Assembly: GCA_964036665.1 (NCBI GenBank)
Contig: OZ038530.1
Span: 3,224,001 to 3,288,000 of the forward strand
Reading direction: 5' to 3'
DNA: 64,000 nt
Source: Gordius sp. MW1
Taxonomy: Eukaryota; Nematomorpha; Gordioida; Gordea; Gordiidae
A model generated the notes under the pieces. That model was not told the DNA's origin. It did no database searches and was given only the letters and a program-made list of their open reading frames with translations. Shown in pieces: positions 1 to 10,100 of the stretch. The translations under genes were made by a program, and so were the position numbers. Numbering within the stretch: position 1 is the first letter of the stretch; each line of letters opens with the position of its first letter.

Positions 1-21
1 CATATTTTTCTTTGAACCGTA

Positions 22-34
22 TTCATCCGATGAA
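22..34. other. Short dyad TTCATC-C-GATGAA (T:A form)
   Basis: Six-base arms flank a single C. This is the commonest form in monomers beginning GTATTCATCC. The G:C form and a mismatched G/A form also occur (see 2747-2759). The spacing is tight, so a protein contact on two half-sites is more plausible than a DNA hairpin. Confidence 0.75.
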
Positions 35-150
35 AGTTGTCGTTTTCAGACGTGGTTTCTATGATCCCAAGTAAAAATTTATCAGAGTCTAAAAACTATT
101 ACTTTGAAATCATGATCGCATAGAGCAGTTTTCAAAAATTAAGCACTCAC

Positions 151-177
151 GTTGCGATACAACAAACTAATCGCAAC
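151..177. other. Perfect 8-bp inverted repeat with 11-nt loop (one per monomer)
   Basis: GTTGCGAT (151-158) and ATCGCAAC (170-177) are exact reverse complements separated by ACAACAAACTA. The structure recurs in most of the monomers. Variants keep most of it: CTTGCGAT (7-bp arms), a 3-bp shorter loop near 41740, and a 1-bp shorter loop near 32489. Classes S (GCTGCGAT/ATGGCAAC) and the TAATCTCAAC monomers break one or two pairs. It could form a hairpin or cruciform or bind a dimeric protein; neither can be shown from sequence alone. Confidence 0.85.
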
Positions 178-345
178 AATAAAACGTTGTCTTTTGTCAA
201 AATGATAGTTCTCGCAGCTTAAAACCTCTTTTCGGAAGTCAATCGAGGATAATAGGATTCTCAAATTGGCTTACTTTTATATATTTTTTCATGCTCTTTC
301 ACATAGAATAGAAAAAAATAAATATTTTTACCTCAAAATTTTTCA

Positions 346-690
346 CATATTTTTCTTTGAACCGTAGTCATCCGATGAAAGTTGTCGTTTTCAGACGTGG
401 TTTCTATGATCCCAAATAAAAATTTATCAGAATCAGAAAACTATTACTTTGAAATCATGATCGCATAGTGCATTTTTGAAAAATTAAGCACTCACGTTGC
501 GATACAACAAACTAATCGCAACAATAAAACGTTGTCTTTTGTCAAAATGATAGTTCTCGCAGCTTAAAACCTCTTTTCAGAAGTCAATCGAGGATAATAG
601 GATTCTCAAATTGGCTTACTTTTATATATTTTTTCATGCTCTTTCACATAAAATCGAAAAAAATAAATATTTTTACCTCAAAATTTTTCA
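346..690 (+). repeat. Reference monomer (345 bp), used here to describe internal layout
   Basis: This complete monomer carries all landmarks. In order it has a T-tract start (CATATTTTTC), a short dyad around CATCCGATG, GTTGTCGTTTTCAGACGTGG, the 8-bp palindrome ATCATGAT, a long inverted repeat (GTTGCGAT/ATCGCAAC), and a variable block near GTTGTCTTTTGTC. It then has the GCAGCTTAAAACC block, GAGGATAATAGG, and a TATATATTTTTT stretch leading into alternating A and T tracts. Most length differences between monomers sit in the variable block: GTCTTAAAATG (5 bp shorter), GTCTTTAAAATG (4 bp shorter), a 6-bp duplication giving TTCTCCTTCTCGC, or a roughly 6-bp loss giving ATATAACGTTTGTC. GTTGTC occurs twice per monomer, but the two halves do not otherwise align by eye. 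Confidence 0.95.
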
Positions 691-704
691 CATATTTTTC
701 TTTG
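656..704. other. Alternating A and T tracts at the monomer junction
   Basis: Four A or T runs (seven As, five Ts, AAAATTTTT, five Ts) have centres about 12 bp apart, near one helical turn. Such runs can bend DNA and are common in AT-rich satellites. Spacing longer than 10.5 bp means any bend would be partly out of phase. The block is present in every monomer, with small losses (AAAATTTTC, CAAATTTTTC, AAAAAAAATATT). Confidence 0.65.
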
Positions 705-1014
705 AATGACAGTTGTCGTTTTCAGACGTGGTTTCTATAATCCCAAATAAAAATATATCAGAATCAGAAAACTTTTACTTTGAAATCATGATCGCATAGA
801 GCAGTTTTTAAAAATTAAGCATTCACTTGCGATACAACAAACTAATCGCAACAATAAAACGTTGTCTTAAAATGATAGTTCTCGCAGCTTAAAACCTCGT
901 TTCAGAAGTCAACCGAGGATAATAGGATTCTTAAATTGGCTTACTTTTATATATTTTTTCATGCTCTTTCACATAGAATCGAAAAAATAAATATTTTTAC
1001 CTCAAAATTTTTCA
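691..1014. repeat. Shortened monomer (324 bp) lacking 14 bp of the CATCCGATG dyad
   Basis: Near 705 the sequence runs TTTCTTTGAATGACAG instead of TTTGAACCGTAGTCATCC followed by GATGACAG. Fourteen bases are missing, which removes the left arm and centre of the short inverted repeat present in almost all other monomers. The monomer also has the short GTCTTAAAATG block, which explains the rest of its reduced length. It appears once in this window and has not been amplified. Confidence 0.9.
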
Positions 1015-2379
1015 CATATTTTTCTTTGAACCGTATTCATCCGATGAAAGTTGTCGTTTTCAGACGTGGTTTCTATAATCCCAAATAAAAATATATCAGA
1101 ATCAGAAAACTTTTACTTTGAAATCATGATCGCATAGAGCAGTTTTTAAAAATTAAGCATTCACTTGCGATACAACAAACTAATCGCAACAATAAAGCGT
1201 TGTCTTAAAATGATAGTTCTCGCAGCTTAAAACCTCTTTTCAGAAGTCAACCGAGGATAATAGGATTCTCAAATTGGCTTACTTTTATATATTTTTTCAT
1301 GCTCTTTCACATAGAATCGAAAAAATAAATATTTTTACCTCAAAATTTTTCACATATTTTTCTTTGAACCGTATTCATCCGATGAAAGTTGTCGTTTTCA
1401 GACGTGGTTTCTATGATCCCAAGTAAAACTTTATCAGAGTCTAAAAACTATTACTTTGAAATCATGATCGCATAGAGCAGTTTTCAAAAATTAAGCACTC
1501 ACGTTGCGATACAACAAACTAATCGCAACAATAAAACGTTGTCTTTTGTCAAAATGATAGTTCTCGCAGCTTAAAACCTCTTTTCGGAAGTCAATCGAGG
1601 ATAATAGGATTTGGCTTACTTTTATATATTTTTTCATGCTCTTTCACATAGAATAGAAAAAAATAAATATTTTTACCTTAAAATTTTTCACATATTTTTC
1701 TTTGAACCGTAGTCATCCGATGAAAGTTGTCGTTTTCAGACGTGGTTTCTATGATCCCAAATAAAAATTTATCAGAATCAGAAAACTATTACTTTGAAAT
1801 CATGATCGCATAGTGCATTTTTGAAAAATTAAGCACTCACGTTGCGATACAACAAACTAATCGCAACAATAAAACGTTGTCTTCTGTCAAAATGATAGTT
1901 CTCGCAGCTTAAAACCTCTTTTCAGAAGTCAATCGAGGATAATAGGATTCTCAAATTGGCTTACTTTTATATATTTTTTCATGCTCTTTCACATAAAATC
2001 GAAAAAAATAAATATTTTTACCTCAAAATTTTTCACATATTTTTCTTTGAACCGTATTCATCCGATGAAAGTTGTCGTTTTCAGACGTGGTTTCCATGAT
2101 AAAAAGTAAAAATTTATCAGAATCGGAAAACTATTACTTTGAAATCATGATCGCATAGTGCATTTTGAAAAATTAAGCACTCACGTTGCGATACAACAAA
2201 CTAATCGCAACAATAAAACGTTGTCTTTTGTCAAAATGATAATTCTCGCAGCTTAAAACCTCTTTTCGGAAGTCAATCGAGGATAATAGGATTCTCAAAT
2301 TGGCTTACTTTTATATATTTTTTCATGCTCTTTCACATAGAATAGAAAAAAATAAATATTTTTACCTCAAAATTTTTCA

Positions 2380-5126
2380 CATATTTTTCTTTAACCCCGT
2401 AGTCATCCGATGAAAGTTGTCGTTTTCAGACGTGGTTTCTATGATCCCAAATAAAAATTTATCAGAATCAGAAAACTATTACTTTGAAATCATGATCGCA
2501 TAGTGCATTTTTGAAAAATTAAGCACTCACGTTGCGATACAACAAACTAATCGCAACAATAAAACGTTGTCTTTTGTCAAAATGATAGTTCTCGCAGCTT
2601 AAAACCTCTTTTCAGAAGTCAATCGAGGATAATAGGATTCTCAAATTGGCTTACTTTTATATATTTTTTCATGCTCTTTCACATAAAATCGAAAAAAATA
2701 AATATTTTTACCTCAAAATTTTTCACATATTTTTCTTTGAACCGTAGTCATCCGATGACAGTTGTCGTTTTCAGACGTGGTTTCTATAATCCCAAATAAA
2801 AATTTATCAGAATCAGATAACTTTTACTTTGAAATCATGATCGCATAGAGCAGTTTTTAAAAATTAAGCATTCACTTGCGATACAACAAACTAATCGCAA
2901 CAATAAAACGTTGTCTTAAAATGATAGTTCTCGCAGCTTAAAACCTCTTTTCAGAAGTCAACCGAGGATAATAGGATTCTCAAATTGGCTTACTTTTATA
3001 TATTTTTTCATGCTCTTTCACATAGAATAGAAAAAAATAAATATTTTTACCTCAAAATTTTTCACATATTTTTCTTTGAACCGTAGTCATCCGATGAAAG
3101 TTGTCGTTTTCAGACGTGGTTTCTATGATCCCAAATAAAAATTTATCAGAATCAGAAAACTATTACTTTGAAATCATGATCGCATAGTGCATTTTTGAAA
3201 AATTAAGCACTCACGTTGCGATACAACAAACTAATCGCAACAATAAAACGTTGTCTTCTGTCAAAATGATAGTTCTCGCAGCTTAAAACCTCTTTTCAGA
3301 AGTCAATCGAGGATAATAGGATTCTCAAATTGGCTTACTTTTATATATTTTTTCATGCTCTTTCAAATAAAATCGAAAAAAATAAATATTTTTACCTCAA
3401 AATTTTTCACATATTTTTCTTTGAACCGTATTCATCCGATGAAAGTTGTCGTTTTCAGACGTGGTTTCCATGATAAAAAGTAAAAATTTATCAGAATCGG
3501 AAAACTATTACTTTGAAATCATGATCGCATAGTGCATTTTGAAAAATTAAGCACTCACGTTGCGATACAACAAACTAATCGCAACAATAAAACGTTGTCT
3601 TTTGTCAAAATGATAGTTCTCGCAGCTTAAAACCTCTTTTCGGAAGTCAATCGAGGATAATAGGATTCTCAAATTGGCTTACTTTTATATATTTTTTCAT
3701 GCTCTTTCACATAGAATAGAAAAAAATAAATATTTTTACCTCAAAATTTTTCACATATTTTTCTTTGAACCGTAGTCATCCGATGAAAGTTGTCGTTTTC
3801 AGGCGTGGTTTCTATGATCCCAAATAAAAATTTATCAGAATCAGAAAACTATTACTTTGAAATCATGATCGCATAGTGCATTTTTGAAAAATTAAGCACT
3901 CACGTTGCGATACAACAAACTAATCGCAACAATAAAACGTTGTCTTTTGTCAAAATGATAGTTCTCGCAGCTTAAAACCTCTTTTCAGAAGTCAATCGAG
4001 GATAATAGGATTCTCAAATTGGCTTACTTTTATATATTTTTTCATGCTCTTTCACATAAAATCGAAAAAAATAAATATTTTTACCTCAAAATTTTTCACA
4101 TATTTTTCTTTGAACCGTAGTCATCCGATGACAGTTGTCGTTTTCAGACGTGGTTTCTATAATCCCAAATAAAAATTTATCAGAATCAGATAACTTTTAC
4201 TTTGAAATCATGATCGCATAGAGCAGTTTTTAAAAATTAAGCATTCACTTGCGATACAACAAACTAATCGCAACAATAAAACGTTGTCTTAAAATGATAG
4301 TTCTCGCAGCTTAAAACCTCTTTTCAGAAGTCAACCGAGGATAATAGGATTCTCAAATTGGCTTACTTTTATATATTTTTTCATGCTCTTTCACATAGAA
4401 TAGAAAAAAATAAATATTTTTACCTCAAAATTTTTCACATATTTTTCTTTGAACCGTAGTCATCCGATAAAAGTTGTCGTTTTCAGACGTGGTTTCTATG
4501 ATCCCAAATAAAAATTTATCAGAATCAGAAAACTATTACTTTGAAATCATGATCGCATAGTGCATTTTTGAAAAATTAAGCACTCACGTTGCGATACAAC
4601 AAACTAATCGCAACAATAAAACGTTGTCTTTTGTCAAAATGATAGTTCTCGCAGCTTAAAACCTCTTTTCAGAAGTCAATCGAGGATAATAGGATTCTCA
4701 AATTGGCTTACTTTTTTATATTTTTTCATGCTCTTTCACATAGAATCGAAAAAAATAAATATTTTTACCTCAAAATTTTCACATATTTTTCTTTGAACCG
4801 TAGTCATCCGATGACAGTTGTCGTTTTCAGACGTGGTTTCTATGATAGCAAATAAAAACTTATCAGAATCAGAAAACTTTTACTTTGAAATCATGATCGC
4901 ATAGAGCAGTTTTCAAAAATTAAGCATTCACGCTGCGATACAACAAACTAATGGCAACAATAAAACGTTGTCTTTTGTCAAAATGATAGTTCTCGCAGCT
5001 TAAAACCTCTTTTCGGAAGTCAATCGAGGATAATAGGATTCTCAAATTGGCTTACTTTTATATATTTTTTCATGCTCTTTCACATAGAATAGAAAAAAAT
5101 AAATATTTTTACCTCAAAATTTTTCA
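2380..5126. repeat. Nested tetramer sub-repeat (about 1373 bp, two copies)
   Basis: Within the 14-mer, P Q P R (2380-3753) is followed by P Q P S (3754-5126). The Q landmarks are exactly 1373 bp apart: Q monomer starts at 2726 and 4099, and TATAATCCC recurs at the same spacing. The fourth monomer differs in class (R versus S). The older tetramer pattern was therefore partly overwritten before the 4814-bp unit was duplicated. The same pair recurs in copy 2 at about 7195-9940. Confidence 0.88.
2747..2759. other. Short dyad GTCATC-C-GATGAC (G:C form)
   Basis: This is at the same place in the monomer as TTCATC-C-GATGAA, but the outer pair is G:C instead of T:A, so symmetry is kept. It is found in the GATGACAG monomers throughout the array. 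P monomers have GTCATC-C-GATGAA, with the outer pair mismatched. Confidence 0.75.
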
Positions 5127-7194
5127 CATATTTTTCTTTGAACCGTAGTCATCCGATGAAAGTTGTCGTTTTCAGACGTGGTTTCTATGATCCCAAATAA
5201 AAATTTATCAGAATCAGAAAACTATTACTTTGAAATCATGATCGCATAGTGCATTTTTGAAAAATTAAGCACTCACGTTGCGATACAACAAACTAATCGC
5301 AACAATAAAACGTTGTCTTCTGTCAAAATGATAGTTCTCGCAGCTTAAAACCTCTTTTCAGAAGTCAATCGAGGATAATAGGATTCTCAAATTGGCTTAC
5401 TTTTATATATTTTTTCATGCTCTTTCACATAAAATCGAAAAAAATAAATATTTTTACCTCAAAATTTTTCACATATTTTTCTTTGAACCGTATTCATCCG
5501 ATGAAAGTTGTCGTTTTCAGACGTGGTTTCCATGATAAAAAGTAAAAATTTATCAGAATCGGAAAACTATTACTTTGAAATCATGATCGCATAGTGCATT
5601 TTGAAAAATTAAGCACTCACGTTGCGATACAACAAACTAATCGCAACAATAAAACGTTGTCTTTTGTCAAAATGATAGTTCTCGCAGCTTAAAACCTCTT
5701 TTCAGAAGTCAATCGAGGATAATAGGATTCTCAAATTGGCTTACTTTTATATATTTTTTCATGCTCTTTCACATAGAATCGAAAAAAATAAATATTTTTA
5801 CCTCAAAATTTTTCACATATTTTTCTTTGAACCGTAGTCATCCGATGACAGTTGTCGTTTTCAGACGTGGTTTCTATGATAGCAAATAAAAACTTATCAG
5901 AATCAGAAAACTTTTACTTTGAAATCATGATCGCATAGAGCAGTTTTCAAAAATTAAGCATTCACGCTGCGATACAACAAACTAATGGCAACAATAAAAC
6001 TTTGTCTTTTGTCAAAATGATAGTTCTCGCAGCTTAAAACCTCTTTTCGGAAGTCAATCGAGGATAATAGGATTCTCAAATTGGCTTACTTTTATATATT
6101 TTTTCATGCTCTTTCACATAGAATAGAAAAAAATAAATATTTTTACCTCAAAAATTTTCACATATTTTTCTTTGAACCGTAGTCATCCGATGAAAGTTGT
6201 CGTTTTCAGACGTGGTTTCTATGATCCCAAATAAAAATTTATCAGAATCAGAAAACTATTACTTTGAAATCATGATCGCATAGTGCATTTTTGAAAAATT
6301 AAGCACTCACGTTGCGATACAACAAACTAATCGCAACAATAAAACGTTGTCTTCTGTCAAAATGATAGTTCTCGCAGCTTAAAACCTCTTTTCAGAAGTC
6401 AATCGAGGATAATAGGATTCTCAAATTGGCTTACTTTTATATATTTTTTCATGCTCTTTCACATAAAATCGAAAAAAATAAATATTTTTACCTTAAAATT
6501 TTTCACATATTTTTCTTTGAACCGTATTCATCCGATGAAAGTTGTCGTTTTCAGACGTGGTTTCCATGATAAAAAGTAAAAATTTATCAGAATCGGAAAA
6601 CTATTACTTTGAAATCATGATCGCATAGTGCATTTTGAAAAATTAAGCACTCACGTTGCGATACAACAAACTAATCGCAACAATAAAACGTTGTCTTTTG
6701 TCAAAATGATAGTTCTCGCAGCTTAAAACCTCTTTTCAGAAGTCAATCGAGGATAATAGGATTCTCAAATTGGCTTACTTTTATATATTTTTTCATGCTC
6801 TTTCACATAGAATCGAAAAAAATAAATATTTTTACCTCAAAATTTTTCACATATTTTTCTTTGAACCGTAGTCATCCGATGACAGTTGTCGTTTTCAGAC
6901 GTGGTTTCTATGATAGCAAATAAAAACTTATCAGAATCAGAAAACTTTTACTTTGAAATCATGATCGCATAGAGCAGTTTTCAAAAATTAAGCATTCACG
7001 CTGCGATACAACAAACTAATGGCAACAATAAAACGTTGTCTTTTGTCAAAATGATAGTTCTCGCAGCTTAAAACCTCTTTTCGGAAGTCAATCGAGGATA
7101 ATAGGATTCTCAAATTGGCTTACTTTTATATATTTTTTCATGCTCTTTCACATAGAATAGAAAAAAATAAATATTTTTACCTCAAAATTTTTCA
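4782..7194. repeat. Nested trimer sub-repeat S-P-R (1034 bp, 2.3 copies)
   Basis: S monomers start at 4782, 5816 and 6850, each exactly 1034 bp apart, and the R landmark TTTCCATGAT also repeats at 1034 bp. The order is S P R, S P R, S. The same block lies at 9596-12008 in copy 2 of the 14-mer. Three levels (monomer, trimer or tetramer, 14-mer) are therefore stacked in this region. Confidence 0.9.
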
Positions 7195-10100
7195 CATATT
7201 TTTCTTTGAACCGTAGTCATCCGATGAAAGTTGTCGTTTTCAGACGTGGTTTCTATGATCCCAAATAAAAATTTATCAGAATCAGAAAACTATTACTTTG
7301 AAATCATGATCGCATAGTGCATTTTTGAAAAATTAAGCACTCACGTTGCGATACAACAAACTAATCGCAACAATAAAACGTTGTCTTCTGTCAAAATGAT
7401 AGTTCTCGCAGCTTAAAACCTCTTTTCAGAAGTCAATCGAGGATAATAGGATTCTCAAATTGGCTTACTTTTATATATTTTTTCATGCTCTTTCACATAA
7501 AATCGAAAAAAATAAATATTTTTACCTCAAAATTTTTCACATATTTTTCTTTGAACCGTAGTCATCCGATGACAGTTGTCGTTTTCAGACGTGGTTTCTA
7601 TAATCCCAAATAAAAATTTATCAGAATCAGATAACTTTTACTTTGAAATCATGATCGCATAGAGCAGTTTTTAAAAATTAAGCATTCACTTGCGATACAA
7701 CAAACTAATCGCAACAATAAAACGTTGTCTTAAAATGATAGTTCTCGCAGCTTAAAACCTCTTTTCAGAAGTCAACCGAGGATAATAGGATTCTCAAATT
7801 GGCTTACTTTTATATATTTTTTCATGCTCTTTCACATAGAATAGAAAAAAATAAATATTTTTACCTCAAAATTTTTCACATATTTTTCTTTGAACCGTAG
7901 TCATCCGATGAAAGTTGTCGTTTTCAGACGTGGTTTCTATGATCCCAAATAAAAATTTATCAGAATCAGAAAACTATTACTTTGAAATCATGATCGCATA
8001 GTGCATTTTTGAAAAATTAAGCACTCACGTTGCGATACAACAAACTAATCGCAACAATAAAACGTTGTCTTCTGTCAAAATGATAGTTCTCGCAGCTTAA
8101 AACCTCTTTTCAGAAGTCAATCGAGGATAATAGGATTCTCAAATTGGCTTACTTTTATATATTTTTTCATGCTCTTTCAAATAAAATCGAAAAAAATAAA
8201 TATTTTTACCTCAAAATTTTTCACATATTTTTCTTTGAACCGTATTCATCCGATGAAAGTTGTCGTTTTCAGACGTGGTTTCCATGATAAAAAGTAAAAA
8301 TTTATCAGAATCGGAAAACTATTACTTTGAAATCATGATCGCATAGTGCATTTTGAAAAATTAAGCACTCACGTTGCGATACAACAAACTAATCGCAACA
8401 ATAAAACGTTGTCTTTTGTCAAAATGATAGTTCTCGCAGCTTAAAACCTCTTTTCGGAAGTCAATCGAGGATAATAGGATTCTCAAATTGGCTTACTTTT
8501 ATATATTTTTTCATGCTCTTTCACATAGAATAGAAAAAAATAAATATTTTTACCTCAAAATTTTTCACATATTTTTCTTTGAACCGTAGTCATCCGATGA
8601 AAGTTGTCGTTTTCAGGCGTGGTTTCTATGATCCCAAATAAAAATTTATCAGAATCAGAAAACTATTACTTTGAAATCATGATCGCATAGTGCATTTTTG
8701 AAAAATTAAGCACTCACGTTGCGATACAACAAACTAATCGCAACAATAAAACGTTGTCTTTTGTCAAAATGATAGTTCTCGCAGCTTAAAACCTCTTTTC
8801 AGAAGTCAATCGAGGATAATAGGATTCTCAAATTGGCTTACTTTTATATATTTTTTCATGCTCTTTCACATAAAATCGAAAAAAATAAATATTTTTACCT
8901 CAAAATTTTTCACATATTTTTCTTTGAACCGTAGTCATCCGATGACAGTTGTCGTTTTCAGACGTGGTTTCTATAATCCCAAATAAAAATTTATCAGAAT
9001 CAGATAACTTTTACTTTGAAATCATGATCGCATAGAGCAGTTTTTAAAAATTAAGCATTCACTTGCGATACAACAAACTAATCGCAACAATAAAACGTTG
9101 TCTTAAAATGATAGTTCTCGCAGCTTAAAACCTCTTTTCAGAAGTCAACCGAGGATAATAGGATTCTCAAATTGGCTTACTTTTATATATTTTTTCATGC
9201 TCTTTCACATAGAATAGAAAAAAATAAATATTTTTACCTCAAAATTTTTCACATATTTTTCTTTGAACCGTAGTCATCCGATAAAAGTTGTCGTTTTCAG
9301 ACGTGGTTTCTATGATCCCAAATAAAAATTTATCAGAATCAGAAAACTATTACTTTGAAATCATGATCGCATAGTGCATTTTTGAAAAATTAAGCACTCA
9401 CGTTGCGATACAACAAACTAATCGCAACAATAAAACGTTGTCTTTTGTCAAAATGATAGTTCTCGCAGCTTAAAACCTCTTTTCAGAAGTCAATCGAGGA
9501 TAATAGGATTCTCAAATTGGCTTACTTTTTTATATTTTTTCATGCTCTTTCACATAGAATCGAAAAAAATAAATATTTTTACCTCAAAATTTTCACATAT
9601 TTTTCTTTGAACCGTAGTCATCCGATGACAGTTGTCGTTTTCAGACGTGGTTTCTATGATAGCAAATAAAAACTTATCAGAATCAGAAAACTTTTACTTT
9701 GAAATCATGATCGCATAGAGCAGTTTTCAAAAATTAAGCATTCACGCTGCGATACAACAAACTAATGGCAACAATAAAACGTTGTCTTTTGTCAAAATGA
9801 TAGTTCTCGCAGCTTAAAACCTCTTTTCGGAAGTCAATCGAGGATAATAGGATTCTCAAATTGGCTTACTTTTATATATTTTTTCATGCTCTTTCACATA
9901 GAATAGAAAAAAATAAATATTTTTACCTCAAAATTTTTCACATATTTTTCTTTGAACCGTAGTCATCCGATGAAAGTTGTCGTTTTCAGACGTGGTTTCT
10001 ATGATCCCAAATAAAAATTTATCAGAATCAGAAAACTATTACTTTGAAATCATGATCGCATAGTGCATTTTTGAAAAATTAAGCACTCACGTTGCGATAC

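Larger units (their letters stand above)
1..2379. repeat. Lead-in block of seven mixed monomers
   Basis: Seven monomers precede the regular 14-mer. Those starting at 1 and about 1350 share TTCATCC, the AAGTAAA form and TCAGAGTCT. Those at 346 and about 1690 are of the class called P here (GTAGTCATCCGATGAAAG, CCCAAATAAA, GTGCATTTTTG). The monomers at 691 and 1015 share TATAATCCC, an ATATATCAG change and the short GTCTTAAAATG block. The order T-P-Q-Q-T-P-R suggests a local repeat of about 1.35 kb. The last monomer (class R, with TTTCCATGATAAAAAG) already matches the 14-mer sequence from about position 2205. Confidence 0.8.
2380..7194. repeat. 14-monomer higher-order repeat, copy 1 (4815 bp)
   Basis: Monomer classes in order are P Q P R P Q P S P R S P R S. 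Q has TATAATCCC, CAGATAAC, CACTTGCG and GTCTTAAAATG. R has TTTCCATGATAAAAAG and ATCGGAAAAC. S has TATGATAGCAAAT, CACGCTGCG and TAATGGCAAC. Rare private changes recur exactly 4814 bp later: CTTTCAAATAAAATC (near 3361/8175), CAGGCGTGG (3800/8614), CCGATAAAAG (4464/9278), a T-rich CTTACTTTTTTATA (4707/9521), CTCAAAAATTTTC (6147/10961) and ACCTTAAAA (6490/11304). Copy 1 is 1 bp longer because of TTTAACCCCG near 2391. The match to copy 2 extends left to about 2205. Confidence 0.93.

Noticed and set aside
151-177. Inverted repeat as an intrinsic bacterial terminator
   Set aside because: The stem is only 8 bp and is not followed by a T run, and the setting is a eukaryote-like satellite with no genes to terminate.
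300-330. AATAAA and TATATA motifs as polyadenylation signal or TATA box
   Set aside because: They recur in every monomer as part of the AT-rich block and are expected at this base composition. No associated gene exists.
346-690. Monomer as an ancient dimer of two about 171-bp units
   Set aside because: Only short similarities (such as GTTGTC near both ends of the half-monomer spacing) link the halves. By eye they do not align well enough to support it.
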